A stretch of 64,000 nt of DNA from Camarhynchus parvulus (Eukaryota; Chordata; Aves; Passeriformes; Thraupidae): contig NC_044573.1 in assembly GCF_901933205.1 (NCBI RefSeq), positions 28,641,493 to 28,705,492 of the forward strand, given 5' to 3'. The notes below the pieces were generated by a model, which was not told the origin of the DNA, ran no database searches, and saw nothing but the letters and a program-made list of their open reading frames with translations. Below, in pieces: positions 35,801 to 48,800 of the stretch; position 1 is the stretch's first letter; every line of letters begins with the position of its first letter. Both the position numbers and the translations under genes were made by a program.

Positions 35801-37111
35801 AAATTCAAATGGTGGAACACAGAATGGAAGACATAATTTTAACCAGCAGCTGTCAATCCAAGGAAAGGCACAACAAGCAGAGCAGAGAATGCATTGTGTG
35901 TTTAAGCTTTAAAAACACTTGGGATTGTTAGACAGACAAACGTTAGTTGTACAATATGTTTGAAATACACAACTTCTGGGTTTCAGCAATAGTACCTACA
36001 AGATTAATTGCCCTTCTCAATTACCAGAAAGAGCAAAGGCCCAGAGAGGAAATGCTTTGTTAGGCTGGATAATCTATCTGCAAAGAAATCTACATGATTG
36101 TTTTGTCTTCTGCATTGGAAACAGGGGCACTGCTGGCTTACTCATTACTTCATTGATACAATTTCACTGCCCTGATGGGTATTTAAGAGATCTCTTGGGT
36201 CAGCAGGAACCCCCAGGTACTTTATCAGGAAGAGGGATCATGGAAACCTTGGACTACTTGACCTGTTACCAATAAACTAATAAATAATTAAATTCTAAAA
36301 CAAGCTTTCAGTTCCCTCTCAGCAATTGTTAATCTCAATAGTGGAATCTAGGGAGAATTCATAAGAATTTACTGTGACTAATGTTCAGCACTTTTTCCTA
36401 ATGCTTCATATTCCTTCTATCTGTTCCGTGGCTAAATCTGATTATCAGTGCAAAAAAAAATTTCCAGCTCCAGCTCTTTGCTTTAATTCCAATTATCATA
36501 TATTTATATCATAAAGTGAGACTCCCATTTGTGGCATTGATATTCTTTATAAAAAGCAATTTCCTAAGACTCTCAGCACCTCTCTAAAGTCTTATTCTGA
36601 CATTAGTACCAGGGGAAATTATTTGCCTATACTTAAATTGCATATTTTTTACTAGCATGTAAAAATAAACCAAATCTCCTGAGTACTAATTCTGTGATAC
36701 AATCACAGGTTATTCCTTTTACTTTATTTTCTTCCTCACCACCAATGCAATTTTTGAACTTGCTTTGAAGAACTTACAGAGACACAAACTTCAAGGCTGG
36801 ACTCAAACGTTCCTCTTACCCACTTAGCTTCACAACAATTTCTCTTTTCTCCTGGCCAGGTATGTTTTGCATCTGTATGATTTGCCTTCATAATTACTTT
36901 ACAGAAAGTCAATGTAACAACTTTAAAAGCATTTTTCCTATGAGGAAAACTCACCATTCAGAAGGCATTACAATTTATACAGAACTATTATCAATCCCAA
37001 ACTGAATATAGAACCTCTGACTTTGCTGGTTTTCCAGTATCAGGTCTGAGGACTACTAGATATAGGAATCACAATTACTGTCATAGCAATAAAAGCCATC
37101 TATACATCAAA
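32815..37111. other. Unique AT-rich noncoding sequence
   Basis: No gene recognised. It contains a CT dinucleotide run at 33899-33919. Open frames are 79 aa or shorter. Confidence 0.5.
33899..33919. repeat. (CT)n microsatellite
   Basis: About ten uninterrupted CT units on the plus strand. Confidence 0.9.
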
Positions 37112-37238
37112 GGAAGTGTTCAGGATCAAGTTGAATGAGTCCTTGAGCAGCATGGTCTAAAGAAAAATATACCTGTACATGACAAAGAGGGTTGGACTAG
37201 ATCTGTAAAGGTCCCTTCCAACACAAACACTATGATGG
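37112..37238 (+). mobile_element. CR1 LINE 3' end, sense, diverged
   Basis: Sense CR1 blocks are present: 'tgagtccttgagcagcatgg', 'tctaaagaaaaatatacctg', 'gggttggactagatctgtaa', 'aggtcccttccaacacaaac' and the tail 'actatgatgg'. About 125 bp remains. It is more diverged than the copy at 29662. Confidence 0.85.
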
Positions 37239-37791
37239 TCGCAGCATTTCAAAGCCTATTCCCCTTGGATCCTCAAAACCTCAGCTCTCTTAAACATAAG
37301 AACTATTTATCCTCAGAAAAACTCACAAGTGAAAACTCCCATTTCTATTCAGCTTAGCCTGTAGTATGCTGGCATATGACAAACTGTCAGTTGAATCAAT
37401 CCTGGGGATAAGAAGGATCCACATCCACAGGTCTCTTAATATTTTATGCTATGAGCAAGTTTTGCACATTGTCTTAGAGCTCCCAGTTTCCAGTCTCACT
37501 TTCATCTCTTCTGGTGGCATTGTGGAATGACATGGAAAATGGGTTGATATTTTCCCCAGGTTTTAAAACTTTTTTTATAAAAACAAATTAAATAACTTTT
37601 TTTAGGCTTCCCTATCAATTATAATTTCTAGTGTTCTTATTTATGCTTTCTCAGACCCCAGTTTGATACAAAGAGCTTTGAACAGAAGCTTTGAACACTG
37701 CTGCCACATTATTTAGGCATTTAATGGCATCAGACTTCTTAAACAGAAACCATCCAAAACAACAGCATTTACCTCCCTCACATCCCATCAC
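37239..37791. other. Unique noncoding sequence
   Basis: Nothing recognised. Confidence 0.45.
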
Positions 37792-37849
37792 TATCAATCA
37801 TTAGACCAAGGTAATCTCATTATCAACCATTAGATCTAGGTAATCTATA
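37792..37849. repeat. Two-copy tandem repeat, 29-bp unit
   Basis: The segments 37792-37820 and 37821-37849 are adjacent 29-base copies sharing tatcaa-cattaga and aggtaatct, with a few substitutions. This is a local duplication. Confidence 0.8.
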
Positions 37850-37880
37850 ATTCAAGGCGAAGCCTCAGAATTGGAATGGA

Positions 37881-37981
37881 AAGCAAAGAAAAACAAAACA
37901 AAAACCCCAAAAATACCCACCAAACAAAACAACCAAAAAAGCCAACCAACCAAAAAAACACCAAAAAACCCAAAACAAACA
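37881..37981. repeat. A/C-rich low-complexity tract
   Basis: A 100-bp plus-strand tract is almost free of G and T (aaacaaaac, aaaccaaaaaagcc and similar units). It drives the artefactual lysine-, threonine- and proline-rich frame at 37871-38092 and an antisense phenylalanine-rich frame. Confidence 0.9.
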
Positions 37982-40009
37982 AGTATACATTTTTCACAGA
38001 CTGATATTTCACAAAAGAAGACAGAAAACATAGGGGCTTTTTCCCTCACTCAGGGAGTAAAAGCAGAATGTCTTTTCAGTCTTCCCTTATAGTGCCTTAA
38101 TTCCTGCTTTCTTTCACTCTCCAGTTCTTTTTCTTTCTCTGTCTCTTCCTTCACAGCCCACTTGTAGGAAAGGGAGATTTACCTAATCCTAAAGAATTTA
38201 GGAAAACCAAGAAACTTCACACCTGGCAGACAAGCAGGCAGGGAGCTGTTTCACTGCTTTCCCTATCAAGAAAGAAGTCTTGTGAACAAACTGAAGCTCT
38301 CTCGTGGAATTTTGAACAACATTGTGAACAATTCTCATCCAACATCTATGTCAGCAAACTGGAAGTTTCACAAATAAAACTCTTGCATTACTGCCCTATG
38401 TTGTATTTTTCTTACCTTCATAATAACATTAACACCACATACTACTTGAAAACTAGTTAATTTTAACTTTTTATTTAAAAAAAAGGACCCCTCAGGACAC
38501 TTACAGGAAATAGTAAGATTCAGTTTGGAATGCTCTGCTAATCTCAGTTGTTGCTAATTTTGATCAATTTCAATTCAGTTTATTCTTTAAAAAAATAAAA
38601 ACCAACTGGTGATACATACCACATGATCATAGCTGGTAAATGCAGCAGAGAGTTCAAAAGTGAAGAAGAATGGACTTTTATGTGGATAATATGTAATTTG
38701 CTAAAAAAAGATGTCTCAATAATTTTATCTAAATCCCACACAGAACTTTATGCAAATTTCAAGTAAAAAGGCAAGAAGAATAAAACTGCTATATATGCAG
38801 ACATACAAAAAACAGTCTGTCAGTCTTCCTTTCAGTAAAACTTGTGCATTACTAAATTCCTTAAATATCTGTCACATTTTTTCAAAAATCCGTAATTTTA
38901 AATTTTCATCCAATCTCTTAGCCCTTTATTTTCTTCCAACACTTTTATTAGTAGTTGAAGGGAGAAAACAATCCCAGACTTTTCACAGCCACTGATTTGC
39001 AGTGAAATTTGCAGTAAAAATTTGCAGTTCTTTGCAATGCAAATCAGGTATTTACTTGTTACAATTATGTCTCTACTCTTTGTGTATCTGGAATCTGTGC
39101 AGGTCAATGATCTCGATGATTTGCTACCCAAGGGAAAAAAGCAGGAGTAGAACGACCTTTATCTCCTTTCTTTCAAACTCCTGTGAGCCTTGGGCTGAAA
39201 TCCATCAGGGAAAAGCACTTGCTTTGATCAGCCAATGTGGAATCCCAATATTATTCCAAAAAATAAAAGGGTCAGGTAGTGAGGTGTAGCTCCCCAGTGC
39301 CTAAAACTCTGCACCATATGTCTTTCTAGCATCCTTTGGGGGTTTTAGAGCTGCTGGAGGCACATAAGTACAATGCTGGCAGATTCAGTCAACACAGGAA
39401 ATCACTGGGAAAAAACTTGTGTAGAGTAACGCAATAGCCCTATTCCTCATTTTAGTGACAAAACAAGCTCCAGGATCTTCCTATAGTCATCAAAAAACAT
39501 TTGAAAGACTGGCTCTCCAGGACAGAAATTCTTCATTATTTTTCCATCACAATAATTTTTCTTCTCTGTTTTAAATGCTTCTCAGCCTAACCATTTCTCC
39601 CTTAAATTTTGACAGCTGTAGGACTACATCTCTTTTTTTCTTCACAGTGTTTTTCTTCATCTGTTCAAAGACCATCCTCCTGCCCTTTAGCTCTTATCAA
39701 TCTCTTTTGGAAATCAGCATTTTCCTTAACACACTAAAAATTCATACTTTTCCCCACAGACCAGAATCAGAAATTTTCAGATAATCACAACATTTAAGCA
39801 TGTGGAAAAACAAAAATAATCTAGTCAGCACTGTTGACTAACACTGTTGTGTACACCCTTCCCCAAACCATGAGAATATGAAGTGTAAGATTAAAAATAT
39901 AGACAATAACTAAAACTAACTAAATAACTAAAACTTACCACATTGCTCTACTATAACAAAATGTTATTGCTTTGATACAAATCCCAAATTTCCTGATACC
40001 AAATTTTAA

Positions 40010-40027
40010 TTTTTTTTTTTTTTTTTT
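40010..40027. repeat. T18 homopolymer
   Basis: Eighteen T in a row on the plus strand, which is A18 on the minus strand. Confidence 0.9.
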
Positions 40028-40314
40028 ATATTTCTGGTGTCAACTTTTAAAAACACTCAGGGCAGCAACCACATTTTCCATTCCCTGAAGACATCCTGTC
40101 AATCCCACTTCTCTTTCAGCTTGGAGGGGCCCCTGTTCAGTGCTCCAGCTACTTCTGGTAGCAGCACAGGAACAAGCTCATTGTGGCACCTCTGGTTTAT
40201 TGTTTGTATGATCCCACAGTGATCCCATGGCAGCTGGAGCCCAGCTGAACATCTGCAAGAGTTCTTTGCCACTGAGGGAGGCTAAACATTTTTCCAGCCA
40301 CTAGGTCCAGCCCA

Positions 40315-40352
40315 GATTGGGAGAGAGACAGACTGGGAGAGAGACAGACTGG
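40315..40352. repeat. Tandem repeat, 16-bp unit x2.4
   Basis: gattgggagagagaca, gactgggagagagaca and gactgg follow one another directly. Confidence 0.85.
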
Positions 40353-41996
40353 ATAACATCTCTTCTGGCTGCAGCTGTGCTTGCCTCAACAATCCCAGTG
40401 CTGGAGGAGACACTGTCAGGATGTGCTTTGGTGTCAGTAGTGGTGTTATCATGACTCCTCTCAAGACCAAACCATTGCCTAAGCACTCACAATTTTTCTA
40501 ACTTTTCTCTGATTTTTCATGCCTCAAGTGCTTGTCTTGTTCAAGAATCGCATGGCAAATTCCATTAGCAGCCCAACGTTTCTAAGGGAACTTTCTGCTC
40601 CTTCAATCTCCAACCCCAGGCTGACTCAATGACAAGAAGTAATGAGGTGGCATGAAAGTTTTTGTCCCTTTCAGCTACAATAAATCTCAGTAATTCTGAT
40701 TTCTAGGCACTGCATACAGTGGCATGACAACTTCCCTTCACAAAGGCATGTCTTCTCAGGCTGGAAGCTGTGTCCTTAATAAGACATGTTGAGGTGGATG
40801 TCATTTCTGTCATAAGGTGAAAAGATTCTTTGTCCAGATAAAGACAACTGCATCATCTTTGAGGAAGGCTCTGTCTGGGAATCAGAGTCAAACTGAAATC
40901 TGGTGCTCTTAAAGACATCTGGGAGTTCCTGGTTTGCACCAGCGTGGCTGTCATCATTATCTTCAGCTTTTTAAGCCCTTGGGTCCTTGTGCTAAGCCCC
41001 TTTCTCTGTGTCCAGGGCTGGAAGGCAATTAGATCAGTAGTCAGTGGTAAATGAAGCCCAAAGCTCTCTGCTGAAAGATTCAGTCACTTGAGATCCTTGA
41101 CACAAGCTGACAGTGGAGAAACTAACAAGCAGAAAAGCAGAGCTCACTGATGCTTTTTCCCTATACTACTAACATGTAGTAAATAATGTGTAGAGATATC
41201 AGGTTGGTGGTTTCTTTCAGCTTCACAAATTTTTGCAGGCTAGAGCAGATTTACAAAGCAAGGGTTGGATCCTAAGCCAGCAGAGACACGCCAGGCTCCA
41301 GGTGCTATGTGGAAAGGTCAGCAAGGCACTTCTCCCACGTGTGTGTTGAGACTGACCAGAATCCCAAACTCCTGTCTCTGCTCAGCCATGTAAACTGCTA
41401 CACAGAGACAGAGGATGACTGGGGGCAGTTGATGTTGATCACAGAGATCCCTTGCTTTCTCCTGCTTACATTTGCCTTATACTAAGCCCGGAAAGTGCTT
41501 AATTGCAGAACTAGTTATGTGTGAAACCACATTGATTTTACCTCAAAAATGCACTCAGTTTTGGAACATTACATGCCCATTTAAGGTAAATACAAAGATG
41601 GACTTCAAACTGAAACTGCTGGTCAAAATTAGGTGGGTATGGATAAGCTGTGCCAAATCAATGATTTTGCCAGGATACCAGAATTTAGTCCTCACCATGT
41701 GTCTTTTTAGACACATAATGGTAAGGAATGCATCTTTTCTGAAAGAAAATCCTAAAATCCAGTGTGGAAAAAACTTTTTCAGCTTGAATTCTTTGATGGT
41801 TGATTTATACTGTGTCAAGGCTCCTGTAAAGGTGTCATTCTCCTTTCCCACTCTCCTTGCTGATTAAAGATATTATTAGGTTATGTTTAGGGAGGGCATC
41901 TTTGAGGCACTTTCCAACTTCATCATACCACATAGGCACTTGTAGCTAGTGTCACAAGGAGGGCAGATTAGGGATGTTAATATGCAGCATGATATG

Positions 41997-42820
41997 ATAA
42001 AATCACAGAATTAGGGTTGAAAGGGATTGGGCTGTAAGGGACTTGAGATATCATCTAGTTCCAAGCATTATGCCATGGGCTCAGATGCCTCCCACTAGAC
42101 CAGATTGCTCAGCCACTCAATCAGATGGATTGCCCTGTCCAGCCTGGCCTTGAGCACTTCCAGAGATGGGGCATCCCCAATTTCTCTGGCCAACCTGTTC
42201 CAGCATCTTACCACACTCACAGTAAAGAATTTCTTCCTGACATCTAATCTAAATCTCTCCTCTTTTGGTTTAAAGCAGTTCCTTCTTGTCCTATTATTAT
42301 CTGCCCTTGTAAAAGCTCCCTGTCTCTCTTCTTTGTAAGTTCCCTTTAGGGCCTGGAAGGCCTCAATGGTGTATCGCTGAAGCCTTGTCTTCTCCAGGCT
42401 GAACACCACCAATTCAGTTTGTTCTCATAGGAGAGGTGTTCCAATCTTTTTCTTATCTTCATGGCACTCCTCTGGATCCACTCCAACAGGCTCAGTCTTG
42501 CACCGAGGACCTGGAGGCAACTCTCCAGCTGGAGTCTCACATGAGGACAGAGTAGAGGAGGCAAATCACCTCTTTCCCCTTGCTGGCTACTCCTCTTTGA
42601 ATGTAGTCCAGGATACAGTTGGCCTTTTGAGCTCCAAGTGCCTACTGCTGCCTCTGTTCCAGCTTTTTGTCCACCAGAACCCCCAAACCCTTCTCCACAG
42701 AACTGGTCCCAATGAGTTCTTCTCCCAGCCTGAGCTCACATCTGGGATTGCCCCAGTCCAGGTGCAGCACCTTGCACTTGAAGCTCATGAGGTTCTCATG
42801 GGCCCACTTCTCAACTTGGT
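41997..42820 (-). mobile_element. CR1 LINE, antisense, longest young copy
   Basis: About 820 bp of antisense CR1 begins at the 3' tail ('aatcacagaattagggttga'). It runs through 'ctgtccagcctggccttgag', 'tctctggccaacctgttcca', 'aaagaatttcttcctgacat', 'tctccaggctgaacacc', 'tcctctggatccactccaac', 'ccccaaacccttctccacag' and 'ccaggtgcagcaccttgcac', ending near 'cccacttctcaacttgg'. It contains the 3' UTR and the C-terminal end of ORF2. The right limit may run about 25 bp further. It is 5'-truncated and not autonomous. Confidence 0.92.
42095..42564 (-). pseudogene. CR1 ORF2 (reverse transcriptase) C-terminal remnant, frameshifted
   Basis: The minus strand encodes the end of CR1 ORF2 in two frames. 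Upstream (42564-42346) it reads ...LEWIQRSAMKIRKRLEHLSYENKL, equivalent to the conserved CR1 block LE-x-VQRRA-x(2)-MI-x-GLEHL-SYE-x-RL. Downstream (42412-42095) it continues in another frame as FSLEKTRLQRY...ERFRLDVRKKFFTVSVVRCWNRL...DAPSLEVLKARLD, the usual CR1 C-terminus ending in a stop. The shift falls around 42395-42415, between the two blocks. The catalytic reverse-transcriptase core and endonuclease are absent because the copy is 5'-truncated. This is a dead LINE fragment, not a host gene. The plus-strand frames at 42105-42338 and 42498-42911 are its antisense shadows. Confidence 0.9.
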
Positions 42821-45800
42821 AAATAGTGCTATGTGGTGTCCCATGTCAAACAAAATTCCCAAACCCAGACCCTGCTTTACACAAAGAGGAAGAGCTGTGT
42901 GGAAGAATTGAGACTCAGGACACACCCCACACAACACAAGGCATGTACAACACCTCTGGAGCTATGCATTAAAATCCTTATCATAAAATAGACTGAAGGG
43001 CTTTATGAACCCATATCTCACAAATTGCAAATAAATGCTACAACATCTGGACTCCTATGTAAGAGACAGGAAGACATTTCTTCCTGCTGATAGTTCCTTC
43101 AGCATGCTGAAAGAACATCCACAAAGTCAGTCCCAGAAGATAAGGTAGCCAAGGGAATATGCAAGTACTTAGTGAAATCATAATTGTTAAGAGTAAGTGT
43201 ATGAAAGGCTGCATGCATGGAGGAAATAACAGAAATGTGGGCATCTGGAGATCATGGGGTTACAGCTATCTGCCAAAAGTGGTTAGATTTTAGCATGTGG
43301 TTCAATTAGGAACTTTCCCCATCTTCTTTTTTCTTCTCAGGTGAGGAAAGGGTTTTAATACTTTGCCAGTTGCAGACAGTTTAGGATAATATTATAACTA
43401 GAATGTCTACTGCTGTGAGATCATTACAAAATCATGATACATAGCAGGTAAAGCTACTAGCTGTGAGATATGCATATGTGATCTATTGCTGTTTTATTTC
43501 TTGGGTTTGCATAACACAGGGATTTTTTTTGGTTTCTTGCACTCAAAAAGCAATATAATAATATGTTAGAATCAGAGATCTATCGTATGAATTTACCTGC
43601 AGGCTTATGAGATGGCTACAACAGGAGGAAAAACAAATTGCAACTAATAGTAAAATAAGTTTATATGCCAACAAAACCATTGTCTACAACAATGGATATT
43701 GTTCTGCTTGTAAAAAATTCCCTCATTTCAGTTTCTTTGCTTTTTATTTTCTTTCTCACAATAGAAACATAAAAACATTTCAGAACATGAAATACAGAGA
43801 GTTGGTGTTTTGGTATTTTTTTTCATCCACACTTTCAAAAAGCATGGCAGTTGATCTTCCACTTACATAAGTCAGAACTGGATGATCTTGTTTGATCTCC
43901 TTCAGAGATCAATGGCCTCTCAACAGATGGCCAGATGAGAAAAGTAAATGTGCCTGAAAACATCAATATAAGCCCTGATTCTAAGTAACCACAATTCACC
44001 TGAATGCTGTGTGACTGCCAGATCCTGGGTCATTTTAACCTTGTATGCTTTCAAAGTTGTTTTTTTTTTTAATAGCTGCCCAGCTCAGCTTGTTCCATTC
44101 TACTTCCATTTCAGTTTCTATTCCAAATAAGCCATAAGACTTTCACAGAAGCTAAGTACCTGACATCCAAAATTCACTCCAACCTGTTGTTTGTGTGCCA
44201 GTACAGTTCCCAGGTAGTTCTTTAATTTCTTATCTGTAATCTCACAGTTGACAGTTTCCCATTTCTTAACAAGCACAGCTTCTATCTTACATTTGTGAGT
44301 TTTACCAAGATATCATTTAAGAGAAAATTTTCATTTTAGAGGAACAAGTTAAAGTCAATCCTAATATAGTTCTCAGCAAGTTTGGAAATGTAGAACACGT
44401 TTCCTAAACTCACATGTTCCAAAGTCCCCACGGGCTAGTTCTGCATTACTTCCTCAGTACTTGGTCATGCTGAGCTGAGCTGAAGTGGTGTTCATGAGAA
44501 AACAAAAGAAGGTTTATCTGTAGAATGGTTTTTTAAATAGTAACCTTTATTCCTCATGATTTTCTTAAGGAAAATTAATAGTGATTGGATGCAACATGGA
44601 TAGAATGCAAAATGATGAAATTCAGAAAAGCGTCCCATGATTTTCCTGATTGGAATGCACGACATTCACCCATTCTGTGCAAACTGATAACAAAGTCCAT
44701 TACCACTACTATATGATCCCTTCAAAGAACCTGTGCGTTAACCATATGGCAAAGAACACAAATTACTATTCTGCTTTGAATCCCTCTTGCTCCCAAAAGA
44801 TGTTTGAGGGAATGACATTCATAGTATCATTTCCTTATACATGATAATAATAAGTGCGTATTGTCTTTATTATTCAAACCCAAAGAAAACAAAACAAACA
44901 AAAGACATACAGGAAAAACCTGATTCTTATTTCTCATAGCTGAGATAATCAGGGCTTGCTCTTCTGAGGATAGGAAGGTTGAAACAGTATAAATCAATGA
45001 AATAAGTACAGACATCTTTCAGTGCATCTGAGAGGAAATAACTTTAAAGCTATGCATATATTTTGAGAAGAGAATTTGCTGAAAGTGCTTTCACCTTGTC
45101 ATGACTTTCCTCCACTGCATCCTCTCTATCTCCCTTTATACAAAGATTGATATTAGATCAGTGGATTCAGAGGATGAGCATGAGAAACCCAAGAACTCAG
45201 TAGGTGTTTTCCCCTGGAGTTGCTCTGCTGTATACAAGAGCTCAGAAATGCTGTTTACAGAATGTCTGTACACAGCCAGTAGCAGATACAATCTAGCTGT
45301 ATAATTAAGTATTCAGGAGCATATTTAAGGCTTTTGCATTTAGATAGACCTTGCTCATATGGATGCTGTTCTATAACACTCAGAATTATGCAGAGATATA
45401 TCCTCACATGGTAAAAATAAGATTAGCTTTGACAGGTTTTACCAGACTATAACCCAGGTCAAAGTGTGTTATATAATCTATGCAGTGAACATCCAAAGCT
45501 CTGCATATTTTGCTTTTTACAGGAACTCAGCATGAGCCAGTGGAAGTAACCCAGCACAGAAGAAATTATGCTAGTTACAACTTTTTTTTTGACCTTGGTA
45601 AAGCAGACATGGTTCATGCCACCCTTGCTTGGTAATTAATCCACATAGTATGTGTGTTCTCCCACAGTGACTGCCTGGATCCATCCATTCTGCAGCTGTA
45701 TTCTGTCTGATTGAAATTGCTTCACACCCCAGTAAAACAGGTGTCTCATGAGTAGCTGTACCTGGTCCATCTGGCAGTAATTTAACAATGATGCTTTTAT

Positions 45801-48800
45801 TACTAGCACTCTATAATCAGTTTATTGTGTGATTGCCAGTCTGTCCCCCTGCCATTTTCTTGTGTGGTTTTTTGAATGTTTTCCTAATTTCAATATGAAA
45901 CCAGCCTTTTGGGCCTCATGCCTCGCATGTGCAACCAAGACTTAGCAAATGGAGGCTTACACAATGGGCCAAACAGCTGGCTTTGTGTTGCCTCAGTAGA
46001 AAATGTCTAATTACAGCAGAGTACACACACCACCATTGATGGCAACACATTTGTATTAAAGTGCCTTTGTTCTGGGGAGACTCCTATCATTTATCTAAAT
46101 TACTATTATTTTCCCTTTCTCCTCAGAGCTTTTACTGAGTCTCTGAGCAATTTCAAGCCATTAGCCTACAGATACAGGCTTTATTCAATACAACTGCATT
46201 ACTAGAGAATGGCTGTCTGCCTAGATGTGTCTGGCACCAGTCAGTCATGTCAGGAATCCTAGATCCAATGGGCATGGCTCATCCTGTTTTGATTGATGCC
46301 TCATTCCCCTAGTGCTGCTGCCAAGAGAGGTTGTAATTCATGCCCGGGTGGTTGTGCTGTTCCTTATTTCTGCACAGAATGTCTGTCTTTTCCTGGGTGC
46401 ATTTTAATTTCTGGGGTTTATTTCCATTACTGCCAAAATCTGCTTGATGCTGGAGAGACTGAATCCCAATACAAACATACAACTGGGAGAAATGTCTATG
46501 TGGAGAAGGATGAATGTGAGGAAGGAATGGGTACAGCTGGCCCTGATATATGCCTTTGCTCTTCATCCTGTGATAGGTGGTGAACAAGGGACATCTGCAG
46601 CCATTTCTTCTCCAGGCTGTTCTCTCGTTAGAATTTTGACAGATATGATCAATCACATCATCTGTGTTCTTCTTGTCTACTTAAATTAAGCTATTTGGGC
46701 TAGAGACTTCCTTCACCTGTAGATGATACTGTACTAGAGGTAGTGGGGCAAGCATTTTGATACTGTTAAAATGCAAGTATTCCCTAATATTTTAATTCAT
46801 TAAATATCTGCCACAGTATTTTGAAAGCTACTGTAGATGAGGAATTTCTACCTTGCAGGGTCAAATATTTCCACCTCAAAGACAGGTTAGAATTAAGAGC
46901 ATCGAGAAAGCTGGAAAAGACTTTCATGCTGTGAACAAAATCTCTTCTAGAATAAACTGGAGAATGCAGCTAGAATTCCCCTTCCAAAGATGTAGAGTAT
47001 GGATATACAGGCAAAACCTAGGGTTAGGGTTTGTTTCAGGAGAAGGGGTTAGCTGAAGGTAAGACAAGACAAAGGAATAGAAGGGTCAAAAGGTTTTTCG
47101 AAGCTAAATGTGGGCAGGTCACTAGAATTATCCCAGTAGCAGTAATCTGGGAATGCACATAGGCTCAGCAGCAGCTGGGCATTATGTCTCCAATAAGGGT
47201 TAGAATTTGGAGAATCAGAAAGCCAGCAAAATTATTTATAGCCAAAAAGGATAAGACTTAAACAAGAGCCTCTAGAAGCCTCTGAGTTACTTTTTTTTAC
47301 CCTGGCTAAATAACCTAGCAGTAGCCTTAGCCTGCTGTGACAGATTGAACTCTCACTATAGCTCCAGGCTTTTTCCTTGTCAGATCCTCCACTGTTACTT
47401 TAAACCTTCCTGTTAACTGAGACAGCTCAGGACTGCTGCCAAACACCTGCACCATTTGAAGCTTCCCAGCTGTAAGGTGAGGTCTAGACTAGGGTTAACA
47501 TTCAGCAGAACTGAAAGCTAGAGGAGACAGCTTCTCCTTTCGTGGAGTTCTGATGCCACGATTCTCTGCAGAACAGTACATTGAAGGATTTAGGGGACAT
47601 TGCCCTTTCATAAATATTAGTTTAGTTCAGGATTATGCTTCTGAGAAGACAAGCCTGTCTGTGGTAATAGAAAACTTGACAGTGGTTTTCAGCTCTCCTC
47701 CTAGCATCATTATATTGAGGTAATGTATTAAACATTTGTACACCTCACTCTCAGATAAGGAATTGGGGTGCTGAGAAACACCTAAAGAGACAAGGTAGAG
47801 GTCAAGAGGCCCATAAAGGTGATATTTGGGTCTTGGAATCAGACATTTCTCCCAACTATACATTGTCCAGGCGCTTGAAGACAGTCAGACCTAAATCCCT
47901 GATTCTATTCCAGGTTCAGCTAAAAAATGAGGGGCTTAAAAAAAGGAAATCCTTGGACAACACTAAGAACATGGTTGAAAAAACTGACAAAACCTAGGAG
48001 GAATTCCCAGTCCTGTTTAATCTGAGGACTAAGGTTCACATTAGGATCAGTTCTCTGTAGGAGAGACAGCAAGAGCAACATTAAAAAACTGCCCAAGAGC
48101 TCCTGCTAATGTCTCTTTCAGTCTGAATACTCAGGTATCATGTCAGGGAGTAGCCTTCCATGACCAGTCTCCAACCATTCAGGAATTTTTGTCTACACAC
48201 TGATACTGAGATATTGCTGTCTGACCCTTCTAGCCCCAGACCACTTCTTCCCTCAAGTCCACCTTCCCAGACTGCAGTTACAAATTACATTTTATTTTAA
48301 CTACTGCAACTGGCACACCACCTTGTTTTTCAATGGTTTTCATGTCTTTCCTCCTGTTTATTTAGTTACTCCATTTATTCTCAGGCTTTGCAGAGCTCTC
48401 TCACACATCTGCTACTTTTCTGACACATCCAAATTCTCTGCCCTTTCCTCAGCTTATTTTCCTAAAGTGTGGTCACTCTTATCATGCAATCTCTGCTCAC
48501 TTTCATTCACAACCTTTTAGTCCAGAAGACAGATTTTCTATTTAAGAAACTGCTGGCATGATATTTCTTGTCCTAAAAATGGGTTTATGCTGTGTCAGAA
48601 CTCTGATTCAAAGCACCATGTTTGCTTACCATTGCTACTAAGAACAACATTCACCAGAAGAGGACTTAGTACTAAAAATTTACATTAATCTTCATTAGTC
48701 ATGTATTCATCTCTGCAAACATAATCAATAACTTAATTAGATATGTTATGTTTACTTCCCTGCACCCCAATATGATTATATAATAAAATCATGAACAGAA

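Larger units (their letters stand above)
37982..41996. other. Unique noncoding sequence
   Basis: No gene recognised. It holds a T18 run at 40010-40027 and a 16-bp tandem repeat at 40315-40352. The 131-aa plus frame at 41472-41867 (partner minus frame 41555-41851) has no domain. Confidence 0.5.

Noticed and set aside
41472..41867. 131-aa plus-strand open frame
   Set aside because: Overlapped by a 98-aa minus frame; no domain and no support.
42105..42911. Plus-strand open frames over the CR1 copy
   Set aside because: They are the antisense of CR1 ORF2 and 3' UTR.
43860..43920. Possible CR1 remnant ('gaactggatgatcttg')
   Set aside because: Only a short word matches; neighbouring CR1 blocks are missing.
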